A stretch of 64,000 nucleotides of DNA from Hyphomonadaceae bacterium (GTDB lineage Bacteria; Pseudomonadota; Alphaproteobacteria; Caulobacterales; Aquidulcibacteraceae): contig WRPI01000004.1 in NCBI GenBank assembly GCA_009773395.1, positions 186,001-250,000 of the forward strand, written 5' to 3'. Below, in pieces: positions 46,534 through 55,334 of this stretch. The notes under the pieces are model-generated. The model saw only the letters and a program-made list of their open reading frames with translations. It was not told the DNA's origin and searched no databases. The translations under genes were made by a program, and so were the position numbers. How positions within the stretch are numbered: the first letter of the stretch is position 1; every line of letters starts with the position of its first letter.

Positions 46534-47885
46534 TTAGGCGGTGGCGGCGGAACTGGTGTCGCAGCAACCGGTGGGCCAAACATGCGCACTGGCTCAGGGC
46601 CATTATCAACAGGCGCGGCGGTTTCGACAATATCTTGGCTAGGCATTCCTGATGCTTCTCGCAATAATCTGAGAGCATTTGCCGACGGGTAACCATCAGC
46701 AACATGGCCATGTGCTTTTTGAAATGCTTGCAAAGCAGCTTTTGTGCGCGCGCCTGGTGCACCGTCAATTTCGCCGACCTCAAAACCAAGGTTTTTGAGT
46801 AAGGTTTGTAATTCCATGCTTTTAGTGCGCCCAAGTGGTGGGTTATTGGTTGGCCAATTATTTGGCATATAATCGCCACCTGCAATTCGATCTGCCATTA
46901 AAGCAACTGAAAGCGCATAGGAATCGCTGGCATTGTAATGGCGAATGGCGGCATAATTCACACCCACCAAAAACTTAGGGCCATTTGCTCCTGCTGGCAC
47001 AAACATTCTTGCTTGCCAATCATTCGGCAAATCCGCCAAAGCATTTACAAGGCCATTGGCGCGCCAAAAAGTCAAAGGCCGCATTTGCCCATCGGCCAAG
47101 GAATAATCAAAACTTGGGCTCACTTCGACTGCGCGCCCCCAAGGTTCATCGGCTTTCCAACCAACTGATGTGAGGTAATTTAGTGTTGAGGCCAATGCAT
47201 CGGTCGGGTTATTCCAAATATCACGCTTGCCATCACCATCGCCGTCAATTGCTTTGGACAAGTAAGACGAGGGCATGAATTGGGTATGTCCCATTGCACC
47301 GGCCCAAGATCCAACCAAAGTCTCGCGGACAGCATCGCCATTTTTCAACATATCGGCAACTGCCAGAAGTTCGGTTTCACCCAATTGAGTTCTTCGGCCT
47401 TGATATGCGAAAGTTGCTAATGCGCGGACAATATCAATATTGCCTTTATTAGAGCCATAATTGCTTTCCATTGCCCAAATTGATATGGCAAATTCGAGTG
47501 GAACACCTTTTTCGCGCGCCAAATTTCCTAATTTGCTTCCGATTTCGAAATTATAATTTCGGCCCAATTCAACTCTTTGGTCGCTAACTGCATTGCCGAT
47601 ATAGCTCCAAATAGGCCGAGTAACTTCAGGTTGGGCGTTATTTAGCCGTATGACAGCTTCATTGGGCACTAAGCCCACCATCATGGCTTCGATTGTCGCA
47701 ATATCTTTGTGGTGCAAATTAACGGCGCGGGAGGCAAAATCAGCGCGCCAAGAATCAAAGACGACATTGCCAGAAGTTTCAAAAACTGGCGGAACATAAG
47801 TTTTGTCGTCATCCGCGCAAGCGGCAAAACCAATCGCGCCAATCGAAATAAGGGCGGCTAAAAATGTAGCAAATTGTTTTTTCAT
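46530..47885 (-). CDS. MltB-type lytic murein transglycosylase
   Basis: A 451-residue protein with an N-terminal export signal and possible lipobox (AIGFAACADD), the SLT_2 transglycosylase domain (about 40-330; catalytic Glu in SIWAMESNYGSNKG, then GAMGHTQFMPSSYL) and a C-terminal PG_binding_1 domain (about 355-410; LLKNLGFEVGEIDGAPGART). The Pro-rich tail ends the protein. It cleaves glycan strands with formation of 1,6-anhydro-MurNAc in the periplasm. It is monocistronic and convergent with the creatininase-family gene. Confidence 0.93.
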   Translation of the reverse strand: MKKQFATFLAALISIGAIGFAACADDDKTYVPPVFETSGNVVFDSWRADFASRAVNLHHKDIATIEAMMVGLVPNEAVIRLNNAQPEVTRPIWSYIGNAVSDQRVELGRNYNFEIGSKLGNLAREKGVPLEFAISIWAMESNYGSNKGNIDIVRALATFAYQGRRTQLGETELLAVADMLKNGDAVRETLVGSWAGAMGHTQFMPSSYLSKAIDGDGDGKRDIWNNPTDALASTLNYLTSVGWKADEPWGRAVEVSPSFDYSLADGQMRPLTFWRANGLVNALADLPNDWQARMFVPAGANGPKFLVGVNYAAIRHYNASDSYALSVALMADRIAGGDYMPNNWPTNNPPLGRTKSMELQTLLKNLGFEVGEIDGAPGARTKAALQAFQKAHGHVADGYPSANALRLLREASGMPSQDIVETAAPVDNGPEPVRMFGPPVAATPVPPPPPN

Positions 47886-47970
47886 GAAATCACTATGCCC
47901 AAAAAACTATGGCAATAATATTGCCAATTTGATTAAATGTCAGTCAGGTGCGAATTTTTTCTAGAACTTT

Positions 47971-48780
47971 TCATGCTCTAGCTTTCCATTTTAGCCAAAT
48001 CGCGAGAATTCTTGGGCCTTCGACTAAATAGCGCTTCCACATGCGTTTTGGTTCGCTAAAAAGCCGATGCAGCCATTCAAGGCGCAAATTTTGCATCCAT
48101 TGGGGTGCGCGCTTAGCTTGCCCGGCCAAAAAGTCCAATGATGCCCCGACGCATAAACCAACACCAATTGCGCCGCCAATTTTCTTTGCCGCAAGCGCAA
48201 CCATTTCTTGTTGTGGGCTGCCGACACAAATAAAATGAAACCGCGCAGGATTGGCTTTGATGAATTCAGCAGCTTTCAAGATTTCATCTGGCTTGTTTTT
48301 CAGGCCCATCGGTGGCGCATAATGTTTCACATTTTTCAAACCATATTTGCTTGAAATTATTTCAACAATTTCATCATCGGCACCGATGATAGTAATTAAA
48401 TCTTCGGGCTTAAGTGCTTTTTCAAATATTTGCGCAGTTAAATCTGAACCTGGGCAGGCGGGCAAATCGAAGCCTGAAAAGCCAGCCAATATTTCTAAAA
48501 TTCGGCTGTCGGAAACATTCAACCATGCCTCATCATAATATTGTTGCAGCGCATTGTCGGAATTAAGCCTTACAAGGTGATCGACATTTGGCGTAACCAA
48601 ATAGCTAAAATCAGGCGCACGATAGCCTTCTTCAATTACCCGATTGTAGAGGGTTTGTGGATTAAGCAACGCAAACTCAACGCCCAAAAACTCTCGGGTG
48701 CGCGGAACATCGCGCCGATCCAAAAGCAACTCGTCAAGTTCAAAATCATCTGTTTCAGTTAATGTGATATTTTCTGTCAT
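47971..48780 (-). CDS. WecG/TagA/CpsF-family glycosyltransferase
   Basis: A 269-residue cytoplasmic glycosyltransferase. The GT26 pattern is visible: VTPNVDHLVRLNSD with the catalytic-type Asp, SDSRILEILAGF, PGSDLTAQIFEKA, VGSPQQEMVALAAK and VGASLDFLAGQAKRAPQWMQ with LEWLHRLFSEPKRMWKRYL. Members transfer ManNAcA or ManNAc to a lipid-linked sugar in surface polymer synthesis. No capsule or O-antigen genes are adjacent, so the polymer is not evident. A hairpin separates it from mnmC. Confidence 0.92.
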   Translation of the reverse strand: MTENITLTETDDFELDELLLDRRDVPRTREFLGVEFALLNPQTLYNRVIEEGYRAPDFSYLVTPNVDHLVRLNSDNALQQYYDEAWLNVSDSRILEILAGFSGFDLPACPGSDLTAQIFEKALKPEDLITIIGADDEIVEIISSKYGLKNVKHYAPPMGLKNKPDEILKAAEFIKANPARFHFICVGSPQQEMVALAAKKIGGAIGVGLCVGASLDFLAGQAKRAPQWMQNLRLEWLHRLFSEPKRMWKRYLVEGPRILAIWLKWKARA

Positions 48781-48819
48781 TAAAAAAACTTAGCAAAATT
48801 GTTTTGACGATTGATTACT

Positions 48820-48859
48820 AGCGCGGTGGTTTTTCAAGTGGAACGTGAAAACCGCGCCA
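48820..48859. repeat. Hairpin between mnmC and the WecG-type gene
   Basis: GCGCGG (48822-48827) pairs with CCGCGC (48853-48858), with an inner TTTTTCA/TGAAAA stem. It resembles the 4940-4980 hairpin in position after a stop codon and in its GCGCGG arms. The stem lacks a U-tract, so its role as a terminator is uncertain. Confidence 0.4.
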
Positions 48860-48888
48860 GTTATTTGTTTTGTCGCGCAATATATCCC

Positions 48889-50700
48889 CTAAAGCGATTC
48901 CACTTGAGGGGATTGCGCTCTATGTTTGTCGAAACGCATAGGCGAAATCAGCGCAAGCAAATCGCGTTCCAATGGCATAGGGTCGGCACAAGCCATGCTG
49001 GCGATGACTTCGGCGCAAATGCTAGCAGTGGAAAATCCGCGAGATCCGAGTGCGCCAAGCATATAAAGTCCGTCTTTTCCCGGAACCGCCCCTGCAATCG
49101 GCAACCTGTCTTTCGTCACAACGCGCATGGACGCGCGCCCTGTCACATTTTCGCTTTCAATTTCGGCTGCCATATTGGGCGAGAATTCGCGCAAAAGTTC
49201 AAGATTTCTGTCATGGCTATCAAGTTCAATTTTGGCGGGAGCTTCGAGTTTTTGTGGCACAAACGTTGCCCCAAATAAAACGCCATCGTCAAATGGTAAG
49301 CAATATGATTTGCCGCCAATTGGCACTTGATTGTCTGGCCAATTTGCTTTGGCAAAACTGACAACACCTGCACGGCCCTCAACTGCATATTCTTGTGCGT
49401 CAATGAAAGCGCCTATGCCTTGGCCATTTGCGATGATGCAAATATCCGCTGTGGCAATGACATTGCCATCGTGAGCCAAAGCTCTACTCTTGCCAGCGTC
49501 ATCAGTTTCGATTTTGGCGATGTGGGCATGTATTTTAATCGCTTTGCTTCCCATCGTCGCCAATATTTTAGCTGGATACACAATGCCGCCATCAAAATGG
49601 TGGAGATTGTCATTGGCAAATCCCAACATTTCGGGCGGTAAAGGCGCATTGGTTTTGAATTGATTGAATTTTTCTTTATCGCGCTCACTTCGAGGGTGTT
49701 CAATAACGCCTGTCTGTTTGAAGCAATTTTCTTCGAGTTCGCCCAAAACACAAAGCGCATCCAAATAAGCGGCGCGAAAAAACTTCGCTTCATTTGTGTT
49801 GAGGCGATCCAAGCGCGGCATAATAAGGCCAGCGAGATTATTGCTGGCTTTAATTGCGCCATTTTCATCATTGTCAATTATTGTGCAATCAATATCACGC
49901 CGCGAAAGCGCAAAAGCGCAGGCGCAACCGGCAATGCCGCCGCCAATTATTAAAGCGGATTTTGGTTTTTTAGGGTGGGCTGCGTCTGCTTCGCCTTCAA
50001 TCCAAGCTTCAAGCCGTTCTCGCTTATGTCCAAATCCTTCGCATTTTTTATAGTCCAAACCCACCGCGCTTAGATTATCGCGCACAATTTTAGCCACAGA
50101 ATAAGTGGCAATTTTGACAACTGGTTTTGACAGCCTGTGAACTTCCTTCAAAACTTCTTCCGACCAAAGCTCGGGATTATTTTTTGGCGAAAAGCCATCC
50201 AAATACCAGGCGTCTGCTTTGAAATCTTGTTGGCCTAAAGTTTCGGCTGCGTCACCAATGACCAAAGTGAGACATATTCTATCTTCGGCAAACCAAATAC
50301 GCTGGTGGCCATTTAGTCTTTTTGGCCATTTATTTAGCAATTGCTTCGAAAGTTTCGCCAAAAGTGGCCATTTTTCCAGCGCTTTGGTGGAATCCTCAAC
50401 TTGCATTGGAAATTGTTCAAAAGAAACATAATGCAATGTGCCTGTTTCGGGGCGAGTGGCATTCCACATTTCCCAAGTGCATAAAAAATTCAGGCCAGTT
50501 CCAAACCCCAGTTCGGCAATCACAAAATTGTCATTGCCTTGCCATGCGTCAGGCAATCCACATGCTTTGAGGAAAACTGCATAGGTTTCTTCATAGCCGC
50601 CAGACTTTGAATAATAACTGTCCGCAAATTGTTGTGAATTTGGAATGGAGTTTTCATCAAACAACAAATCTGGAAGTTCGGGAATTATTTCGTTGGACAT
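48889..50700 (-). CDS. mnmC: tRNA 5-methylaminomethyl-2-thiouridine biosynthesis bifunctional protein
   Basis: A 603-residue fusion enzyme that finishes mnm5s2U34 in tRNA. The N-terminal methyltransferase MnmD (about 1-230; GNDNFVIAELGFGTGLNFL, DAWYLDGFSPKNNPELWS) is joined to the FAD-dependent oxidase (from about 255; SALIIGGGIAGCACAFAL, RASMRVVTKDRLPIAG). I chose the ATG at 50700 (MSNEIIPELPDLLFDEN); one at 50715 is possible. The frame stays open upstream to 51015, but that part is a leucine-rich shadow of the alanine-rich gene on the same strand in another frame. Confidence 0.95.
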   Translation of the reverse strand: MSNEIIPELPDLLFDENSIPNSQQFADSYYSKSGGYEETYAVFLKACGLPDAWQGNDNFVIAELGFGTGLNFLCTWEMWNATRPETGTLHYVSFEQFPMQVEDSTKALEKWPLLAKLSKQLLNKWPKRLNGHQRIWFAEDRICLTLVIGDAAETLGQQDFKADAWYLDGFSPKNNPELWSEEVLKEVHRLSKPVVKIATYSVAKIVRDNLSAVGLDYKKCEGFGHKRERLEAWIEGEADAAHPKKPKSALIIGGGIAGCACAFALSRRDIDCTIIDNDENGAIKASNNLAGLIMPRLDRLNTNEAKFFRAAYLDALCVLGELEENCFKQTGVIEHPRSERDKEKFNQFKTNAPLPPEMLGFANDNLHHFDGGIVYPAKILATMGSKAIKIHAHIAKIETDDAGKSRALAHDGNVIATADICIIANGQGIGAFIDAQEYAVEGRAGVVSFAKANWPDNQVPIGGKSYCLPFDDGVLFGATFVPQKLEAPAKIELDSHDRNLELLREFSPNMAAEIESENVTGRASMRVVTKDRLPIAGAVPGKDGLYMLGALGSRGFSTASICAEVIASMACADPMPLERDLLALISPMRFDKHRAQSPQVESL

Positions 50701-50720
50701 GTAAACTCGATGCATCGGCA

Positions 50721-50751
50721 AACAAAAAGGCCGCCCCGAAGGACGGCCTTT
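50721..50751 (-). terminator. Rho-independent terminator with a UUCG loop
   Basis: On the minus strand AAAGGCCGTCC, loop UUCG, GGGCGGCCTTT forms an 11-bp stem with one G-U pair (50726-50751), followed by TTGTTTG. It sits about 25 bases after the stop of the alanine-rich lipoprotein gene, before the mnmC start. The extra-stable UUCG tetraloop makes termination very likely and leaves mnmC to its own promoter or to read-through. Confidence 0.85.
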
Positions 50752-50773
50752 CAAATCTAATTGCGTGAAGCGA

Positions 50774-51061
50774 CTAGTGCTTTTCAGCAGGAGCAGCAGC
50801 AGCATTTGCAGCAGCGTCAACCGCAGCGCCAGCAGCGTTAGCAGCAGCGTCAGCAGCATTAGCAGTTGCGTCAACAGCGTTAGTTGCAGCAGCAGCAGTA
50901 GCGTCAACAGCATTAGTTGCAGCATTAGCAGCAGCGTCAGCAGCATTAGTTGCGTCAACAGCAGCATTTTCAACAGCGTTAGCAGCAGTATCAGCAGGCT
51001 TACCGCAAGCAGCAACGCCCATAAGTGCTACGATAGCAGTAGCAGCAAAAAGCTTTTTCAT
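50774..51061 (-). CDS. Alanine-rich lipoprotein with 11-residue repeats
   Basis: The 95-residue precursor has a signal peptide with lipobox (ALMGVAACGKP), so a lipidated N-terminal Cys, then an almost pure Ala/Asn/Asp/Thr tail. The tail has an 11-residue period: TNAADAAANAA, TNAVDATAAAA, TNAVDATANAA, then DAAANAAGAAV and DAAANAAAAPA. This predicts one long alpha helix. AAGGAT precedes the ATG at 51061, and there is an ATG at 51070 as well. Codons are dominated by GCA/GCT. No enzyme fold is possible; an envelope spacer, helix bundle or ice/solute-related role can be imagined. Confidence 0.85.
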   Translation of the reverse strand: MKKLFAATAIVALMGVAACGKPADTAANAVENAAVDATNAADAAANAATNAVDATAAAATNAVDATANAADAAANAAGAAVDAAANAAAAPAEKH

Positions 51062-51512
51062 TAAAATCATCCTTAATTAAGTTTCCCTGCGAGCCCCAAT
51101 AAAATCGCGCGCATTAATGCCGATTTAACTGAATTTTCACGCTGTGCAAGCCTTATCTTCATCAAAAATCGCTTGCTTCGTTATGCATTTTTGCATATCT
51201 TAACCACATTTTGCCCTTGAATTTGGCATAACTGAACAAATACCTACCAATGAAACCGCAATATCCATGAAGAATAATAAATAAATGGTGCAAAATCAAC
51301 ACGTTAACCTTTAGCCAATTTTCCTGAACGCGCGGCGTAACTCATATGAAATTTGCTGACTATTTTCGGTTCTTACGGCATTATTTGCGTTGCTGTGGCT
51401 CTTTCAAGCCAAAAGAACTCGCCTCGCTTTCAGGTTTTTTCAATCATTGGTGCAAAAATCGCAAAAAATATGCAAATTGAATTGGTTAATCCTATCGAAT
51501 CAAAGGTGCGAA
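51062..51512. other. Gene-free interval upstream of the lipoprotein gene
   Basis: No convincing coding frame is seen here. The lipoprotein promoter should lie in its first 150 bases. There is no strong hairpin or direct repeat apparent by eye, and no operator I recognise. The region is AT-rich (for example 51230-51300). Confidence 0.5.
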
Positions 51513-52379
51513 CTAGTCATTAGAAAGCGCGCCAATTGCTTCTTCAAGTTTGGCAAAAGATGGCTGCAAAGGCCCAGGGACGCTGCCGCGCCCGATTTCA
51601 ACTGATACTTGTGCGGCATTGCCATGCAGATGCGCGACCAATACGTCTTGAATAATTTTGTAAAATTGGTGTTCCTCATCAAGAACTTGCACCAGTCTTG
51701 AGGCAATCGGCCCAACAAAACCATAAGCCAAAAACACGCCCAAGAATGTGCCAACCAATGCTTTACCGATCATACCGCCCAACACGGCTGGTGGTTCGGT
51801 AATTGCGCCCATGGTTTTGATAATACCCAAAACCGCCGCAACAATCCCCAAAGCTGGCAATCCATCGGCCATGTTTTGCCAAGCATGAGCTGCAAGGTGC
51901 GCCTCATGGTGGTGCTTTTCAAGTTGCTTTTCCATATTGGCTTCAACTTGATGTGGGTCATCGAGGTTCATGGTCATCATACGCAAAGTGTCGCAAATGA
52001 AGTCAGTTGCGTGGTGATCTTTGTTGATTTTTGGATATTTTTGGAAAATCGTGCTGTCGTGTGGTTTTTCTATGTGCGCTTCGAGCGCAACCACACCCTT
52101 AGTTTTCATCAATTTAGTTAGTGAATATAAAAGCAATAGCAAATCTTGGTAATCTTGCTTTTTCCATTTAGGGCCGGATGCAACCTTTGCAACACCCGCG
52201 CCACATGCTTTAATTGTGTTCAAAGAATTGCCAATTACGAGCGCGCCCACGGCTGCCCCCAAAATCATCATCAATTCCATTGGTGCGGCATGGAGGATAA
52301 CTTCCATATGGCCACCAGCGAGCAAAAACCCTCCAAACACCATTGCGAATACTATGACGATACCAATTACAAGAAACAT
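51513..52379 (-). CDS. motA: Flagellar motor stator protein MotA (orphan)
   Basis: A 288-residue MotA with four spans: MFLVIGIVIVFAMVFGGFLLAGG, MELMMILGAAVGALVIG, GLPALGIVAAVLGIIKTMG and LVGTFLGVFLAYGFVGPIA. The cytoplasmic loop has a His-rich KHHHEAHLAAH stretch. MotA and MotB form the proton channel that drives the flagellum. The ATG at 52379 is the family start; 25 further codons in frame are not. There is no motB, fli or che gene nearby, like Caulobacter, where motA and motB are unlinked. Confidence 0.94.
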   Translation of the reverse strand: MFLVIGIVIVFAMVFGGFLLAGGHMEVILHAAPMELMMILGAAVGALVIGNSLNTIKACGAGVAKVASGPKWKKQDYQDLLLLLYSLTKLMKTKGVVALEAHIEKPHDSTIFQKYPKINKDHHATDFICDTLRMMTMNLDDPHQVEANMEKQLEKHHHEAHLAAHAWQNMADGLPALGIVAAVLGIIKTMGAITEPPAVLGGMIGKALVGTFLGVFLAYGFVGPIASRLVQVLDEEHQFYKIIQDVLVAHLHGNAAQVSVEIGRGSVPGPLQPSFAKLEEAIGALSND

Positions 52380-52541
52380 ACAAACCCCATGTGCGTTAAA
52401 GGCGCAATATAATTTTCTGGTTTTATAGCGCTTAACCATTAACGTCAGGTGCAAAAGTGGTTTACAAAGGATTGAAATTCCAACATTCTTTCACTTATAT
52501 GCATGCAAGCGCGTAAAGTGCCACACGAAATAAAAAATCCT

Positions 52542-53789
52542 ATGTCCAAAACCATCGATTCTAAGGCATTTTGGCTTTTGTTTGCTTGCCTGACATTGAT
52601 TGGCATGGGCAACACTATGTTATTTGCGGTTTTGCCACCAATTGCCCGCACAATTGGAATGCCAGACTGGACCGTTTCGGCGATTTTCTCGCTTTCCGCA
52701 CTTTTGTGGGTAATAACCAGCCCGATTTGGGGTCGCATTAGTGATAAAACTGGCCGCAAACCAATAATTGTCACCGGCCTAAGTGCCTATGCTGCCTCGA
52801 CCATCATGTTTACTTTGGTGGCTTTTTTTGGATTATATTTTGATTGGGAATGGCTTTGGGTAGTTCTCGCTTTGGCATTGGCACGCTGCATTTTTGGCGC
52901 AGTCGGAAGTGCGACCAGCCCCGCAGTTCAGGCTTATGTTGCCGATGCCACTTCCCCCGAAAATCGCACCAAGGAAATTGCCGCACTAACTTCTGCGTTT
53001 TCGTTTGGCTCGGCGGCTGGTCCGGCTTTGGCCTCGGCAATGCTCTCACAATTAGGGCTTTTATCGCCCTTATGGACAGTTTCTATTTTCGCAGTGATTG
53101 GCGCTGTCGCCGCGAATACGTTCTTGCCAAAAATTGAAGTAAAAAAAATTGAACATCATGAAATATCCGAAAATATTTTCAAAATAGCCTTTTCAGAAAA
53201 TGTCTTTCCTTGGCTGGTTTGCGGTGTCACGCTATCGGCTGTCACCGCAGTTATTTATCAACAACTCAGTTTCTATTTTATCGACAGGCTTGCAGTCGAT
53301 CCTATTGAAGGCGCGTCTTTGGTTGCGGTTGCACTTTCTGCGGGCGCAATGGCACAAATTATTGCGCAAATTGGCCTAATTCCGCGCCTGAGAATGACAC
53401 CGCGTGGATTAGTTGTCGCGGGAACGATTATTGTCGCTTGTGGCACGTGCCTAACAATTTATGGCAATAACTTTGGCGCACTTACATCGGGGCAAATTTT
53501 GGTGGGTTTAGGCTTTGGACTTGCCCGCCCGGGCTTTACGGGTGGCGCATCGCTTGCGGTTGATAAAAAAAATCAAGGCGCAATTGCTGGCCTTGTGGTA
53601 GCGGCGAACGGTGCGGGTTTCATCGTTGCGCCAATTTTTGGGGCCGGGCTTTATGCCATGGTGTCACCGCAAGCCCCATTTATTTTATGTTCAGTAGTTT
53701 TGCTCGCACTGGCTTTATATAGCGTAAGACATAATAATTTGGGTGCCAAAACCATTGAAGAAAGCCCGTTTGATTCAACCGGGATTTAG
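52542..53789 (+). CDS. MFS efflux-type transporter (TetA-like)
   Basis: A 415-residue transporter with about 12 spans. The intracellular loop 2-3 reads WGRISDKTGRKPIIVTG, the MFS motif A, and motif C-like GSAAGPALASAML follows in span 5, typical of drug:H+ antiporters. The substrate is unknown. The ATG at 52542 gives MSKTIDSKAFWLLFACLT; an upstream ATG at 52503 adds 13 polar residues. Its TAG stop (53787-53789) coincides with the first bases of palindromic element copy B. Confidence 0.86.
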   Translation: MSKTIDSKAFWLLFACLTLIGMGNTMLFAVLPPIARTIGMPDWTVSAIFSLSALLWVITSPIWGRISDKTGRKPIIVTGLSAYAASTIMFTLVAFFGLYFDWEWLWVVLALALARCIFGAVGSATSPAVQAYVADATSPENRTKEIAALTSAFSFGSAAGPALASAMLSQLGLLSPLWTVSIFAVIGAVAANTFLPKIEVKKIEHHEISENIFKIAFSENVFPWLVCGVTLSAVTAVIYQQLSFYFIDRLAVDPIEGASLVAVALSAGAMAQIIAQIGLIPRLRMTPRGLVVAGTIIVACGTCLTIYGNNFGALTSGQILVGLGFGLARPGFTGGASLAVDKKNQGAIAGLVVAANGAGFIVAPIFGAGLYAMVSPQAPFILCSVVLLALALYSVRHNNLGAKTIEESPFDSTGI

Positions 53790-54179
53790 AGTATCGGACC
53801 TTCAAGTTGCAGCAAACATCTACATTTTGTGTATTGTTTGGGAAAGAAAGATTAAGTGGCTTTGGAATGGTTTATGGAGGAACTTGTTCCCCAAAACCAT
53901 TCATCAAGTGTGTTATGCGCCCTAGATTTTTGTCAAGACCGCGCTTTGCGCCCGAAGGCAAGGGTCTTGACAAAAACCTAGGGCGCGAAGGGATAATAGC
54001 CGAATGGGCTAAGGGCAAACCTGTCCCTAAGACCATTCCTAAGCAATTTCTTTTGGCATCTTTGCCCCTAGTGCTAATGAGCCGCATGCGCATGTCGCCA
54101 TGCTTCAACTACGAACTGAAACTCAGTTCAAGACGCTATTTGGGGCAAAATCGATTCAACTTGAACATTAGGTGTTCTA
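53787..54179. repeat. Structured palindromic element, copy B, with TAG-ended terminal inverted repeats
   Basis: This 393-base element fills the space between two convergent genes. Outer ends: TAGAGTATCGGACCTTCAAG (53787 on) and, inverted, the segment ending TTAGGTGTTCTA (54179), sharing TTCAAGTTG. The core 53861-54043 is bounded by TTTGGAATGGT and ACCATTCCTAA. It contains a 24-bp stem (53917-53940 with 53963-53986, 23 of 24 paired), a hairpin with GGTTTTGG-type arms at 53866-53902, and one at 54007-54031. It is the reverse-complement relative of copy A. GAACTGA/TCAGTTC forms another hairpin near 54113. No gene lies inside. Confidence 0.85.
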
Positions 54180-55319
54180 GACTTGCTCTCCAATCAATGC
54201 TTCCAAAAACTTGACGCACTTGTCTAATTGCTCAATTTCAACATATTCATCAGGCTGATGGGCCTGCAATATTGAGCCTGGGCCGCAAATAATTGTCGGC
54301 ATGTCTTTTTGTTGAAACAACCCAGCTTCGGCAGCATAGGATACCGCCAATATTTCATTATCGCCGTTAATTCGCCGCGCCAATTGCTCGGCTAAAGAAT
54401 CAGTCGCAAAATTAAGCCCCGGCGTATTTGAACGCCTTATCAATTTTGCGCCACCATTGGGCGCGCGCGCTTTTATTGAAGTGTCAATTTCATTTATTTT
54501 TGCGGCAATAGTGGCAATTATCGGGGCCAAATCCACATCGGGTTCGGAACGGATATCAAACGCAAATTCGCAATGATGCGCCAAAATATTGACCGCAGTT
54601 CCGCCTTTTATTAGACCGATAGTCATTGTTGTGCCCGCAGGCGTAAATTGCGAGTTGGCGCGGGCATTTTTTTCGCCCAAATCAACAATCAAATTAAATA
54701 TCGGAATTGCTTCCATAATTGCCGAGACCCCCATATCGGTGCGGCTTGAATGGGCTTCCATACCAGTAATCTGAACAACAAAACTTGAAATGCCTTTGTG
54801 GGCTGAAACCACTTTCATGTCGGTGGGTTCGCCAACAATTACAGCTCCAATTTTTGGAAAGTCACAGTGCAATTTATTGACCATGCGCGGCGCGCCAATA
54901 CAGCCAACTTCTTCATCATAACTAATTGCAATATGAATGGGTTTTTGCAATTTAATTTCGGCAATTCGTGGCGCAAGCGCTAAAACGCAAGCCAAAAAGC
55001 CTTTCATGTCGCACGTGCCGCGCCCATACAATTTGTCCCCGCGCTGGGTTATCACCCAAGGATCGCTGGTCCAGTCTTGATCATCAATTGGCACTACGTC
55101 ACTGTGGCCCGATAAAACAATTCCGCCATCGACCATTGGGCCAAAACTGGCAATCAAATTGGTTTTGTTGCTATCATCATTTGGTATTCGCACAAGTGAA
55201 GCGCCAAATTGTGCGAGATAGTCCTCGGCCCAAATAATAAGTTCAAGGTTTGAATTGCGCGAAGTTGTGTCAAACCCGACAAGGGTCTTAAGAATATCAA
55301 TCGCGCGATTCAAATACAT
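54177..55319 (-). CDS. argE: Acetylornithine deacetylase
   Basis: A 380-residue M20-family metallohydrolase that frees ornithine from N-acetylornithine. Motifs: LSGHSDVVP (zinc His/Asp), YGRGTCDMKGFLA (bridging Asp), SYDEEVGCIGA (catalytic Glu pair), GEPTDMKVVSAHKG and ICGPGSILQAHQPDEYVE at the C-terminus. The pattern matches ArgE more closely than DapE. It is adjacent to the FKBP gene on the same strand. Its stop codon TAG is formed by the end of element copy B. Confidence 0.92.
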   Translation of the reverse strand: MYLNRAIDILKTLVGFDTTSRNSNLELIIWAEDYLAQFGASLVRIPNDDSNKTNLIASFGPMVDGGIVLSGHSDVVPIDDQDWTSDPWVITQRGDKLYGRGTCDMKGFLACVLALAPRIAEIKLQKPIHIAISYDEEVGCIGAPRMVNKLHCDFPKIGAVIVGEPTDMKVVSAHKGISSFVVQITGMEAHSSRTDMGVSAIMEAIPIFNLIVDLGEKNARANSQFTPAGTTMTIGLIKGGTAVNILAHHCEFAFDIRSEPDVDLAPIIATIAAKINEIDTSIKARAPNGGAKLIRRSNTPGLNFATDSLAEQLARRINGDNEILAVSYAAEAGLFQQKDMPTIICGPGSILQAHQPDEYVEIEQLDKCVKFLEALIGEQV

Positions 55320-55334
55320 GGCCTTGTGTTCGCC

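Noticed and set aside
50701-51015. In-frame upstream extension of mnmC encoding a leucine-rich stretch of about 100 residues
   Set aside because: It is a different-frame reading of the GCN-rich alanine lipoprotein gene on the same strand, crossing its terminator; MnmC proteins start near MSNEIIPELP, and the extension has no ribosome site.
53807-54214. Plus-strand open frame of about 135 codons within element copy B
   Set aside because: The apparent protein is made of inverted-repeat sequence (the same short peptide is read in both strands) and contains no domain pattern.
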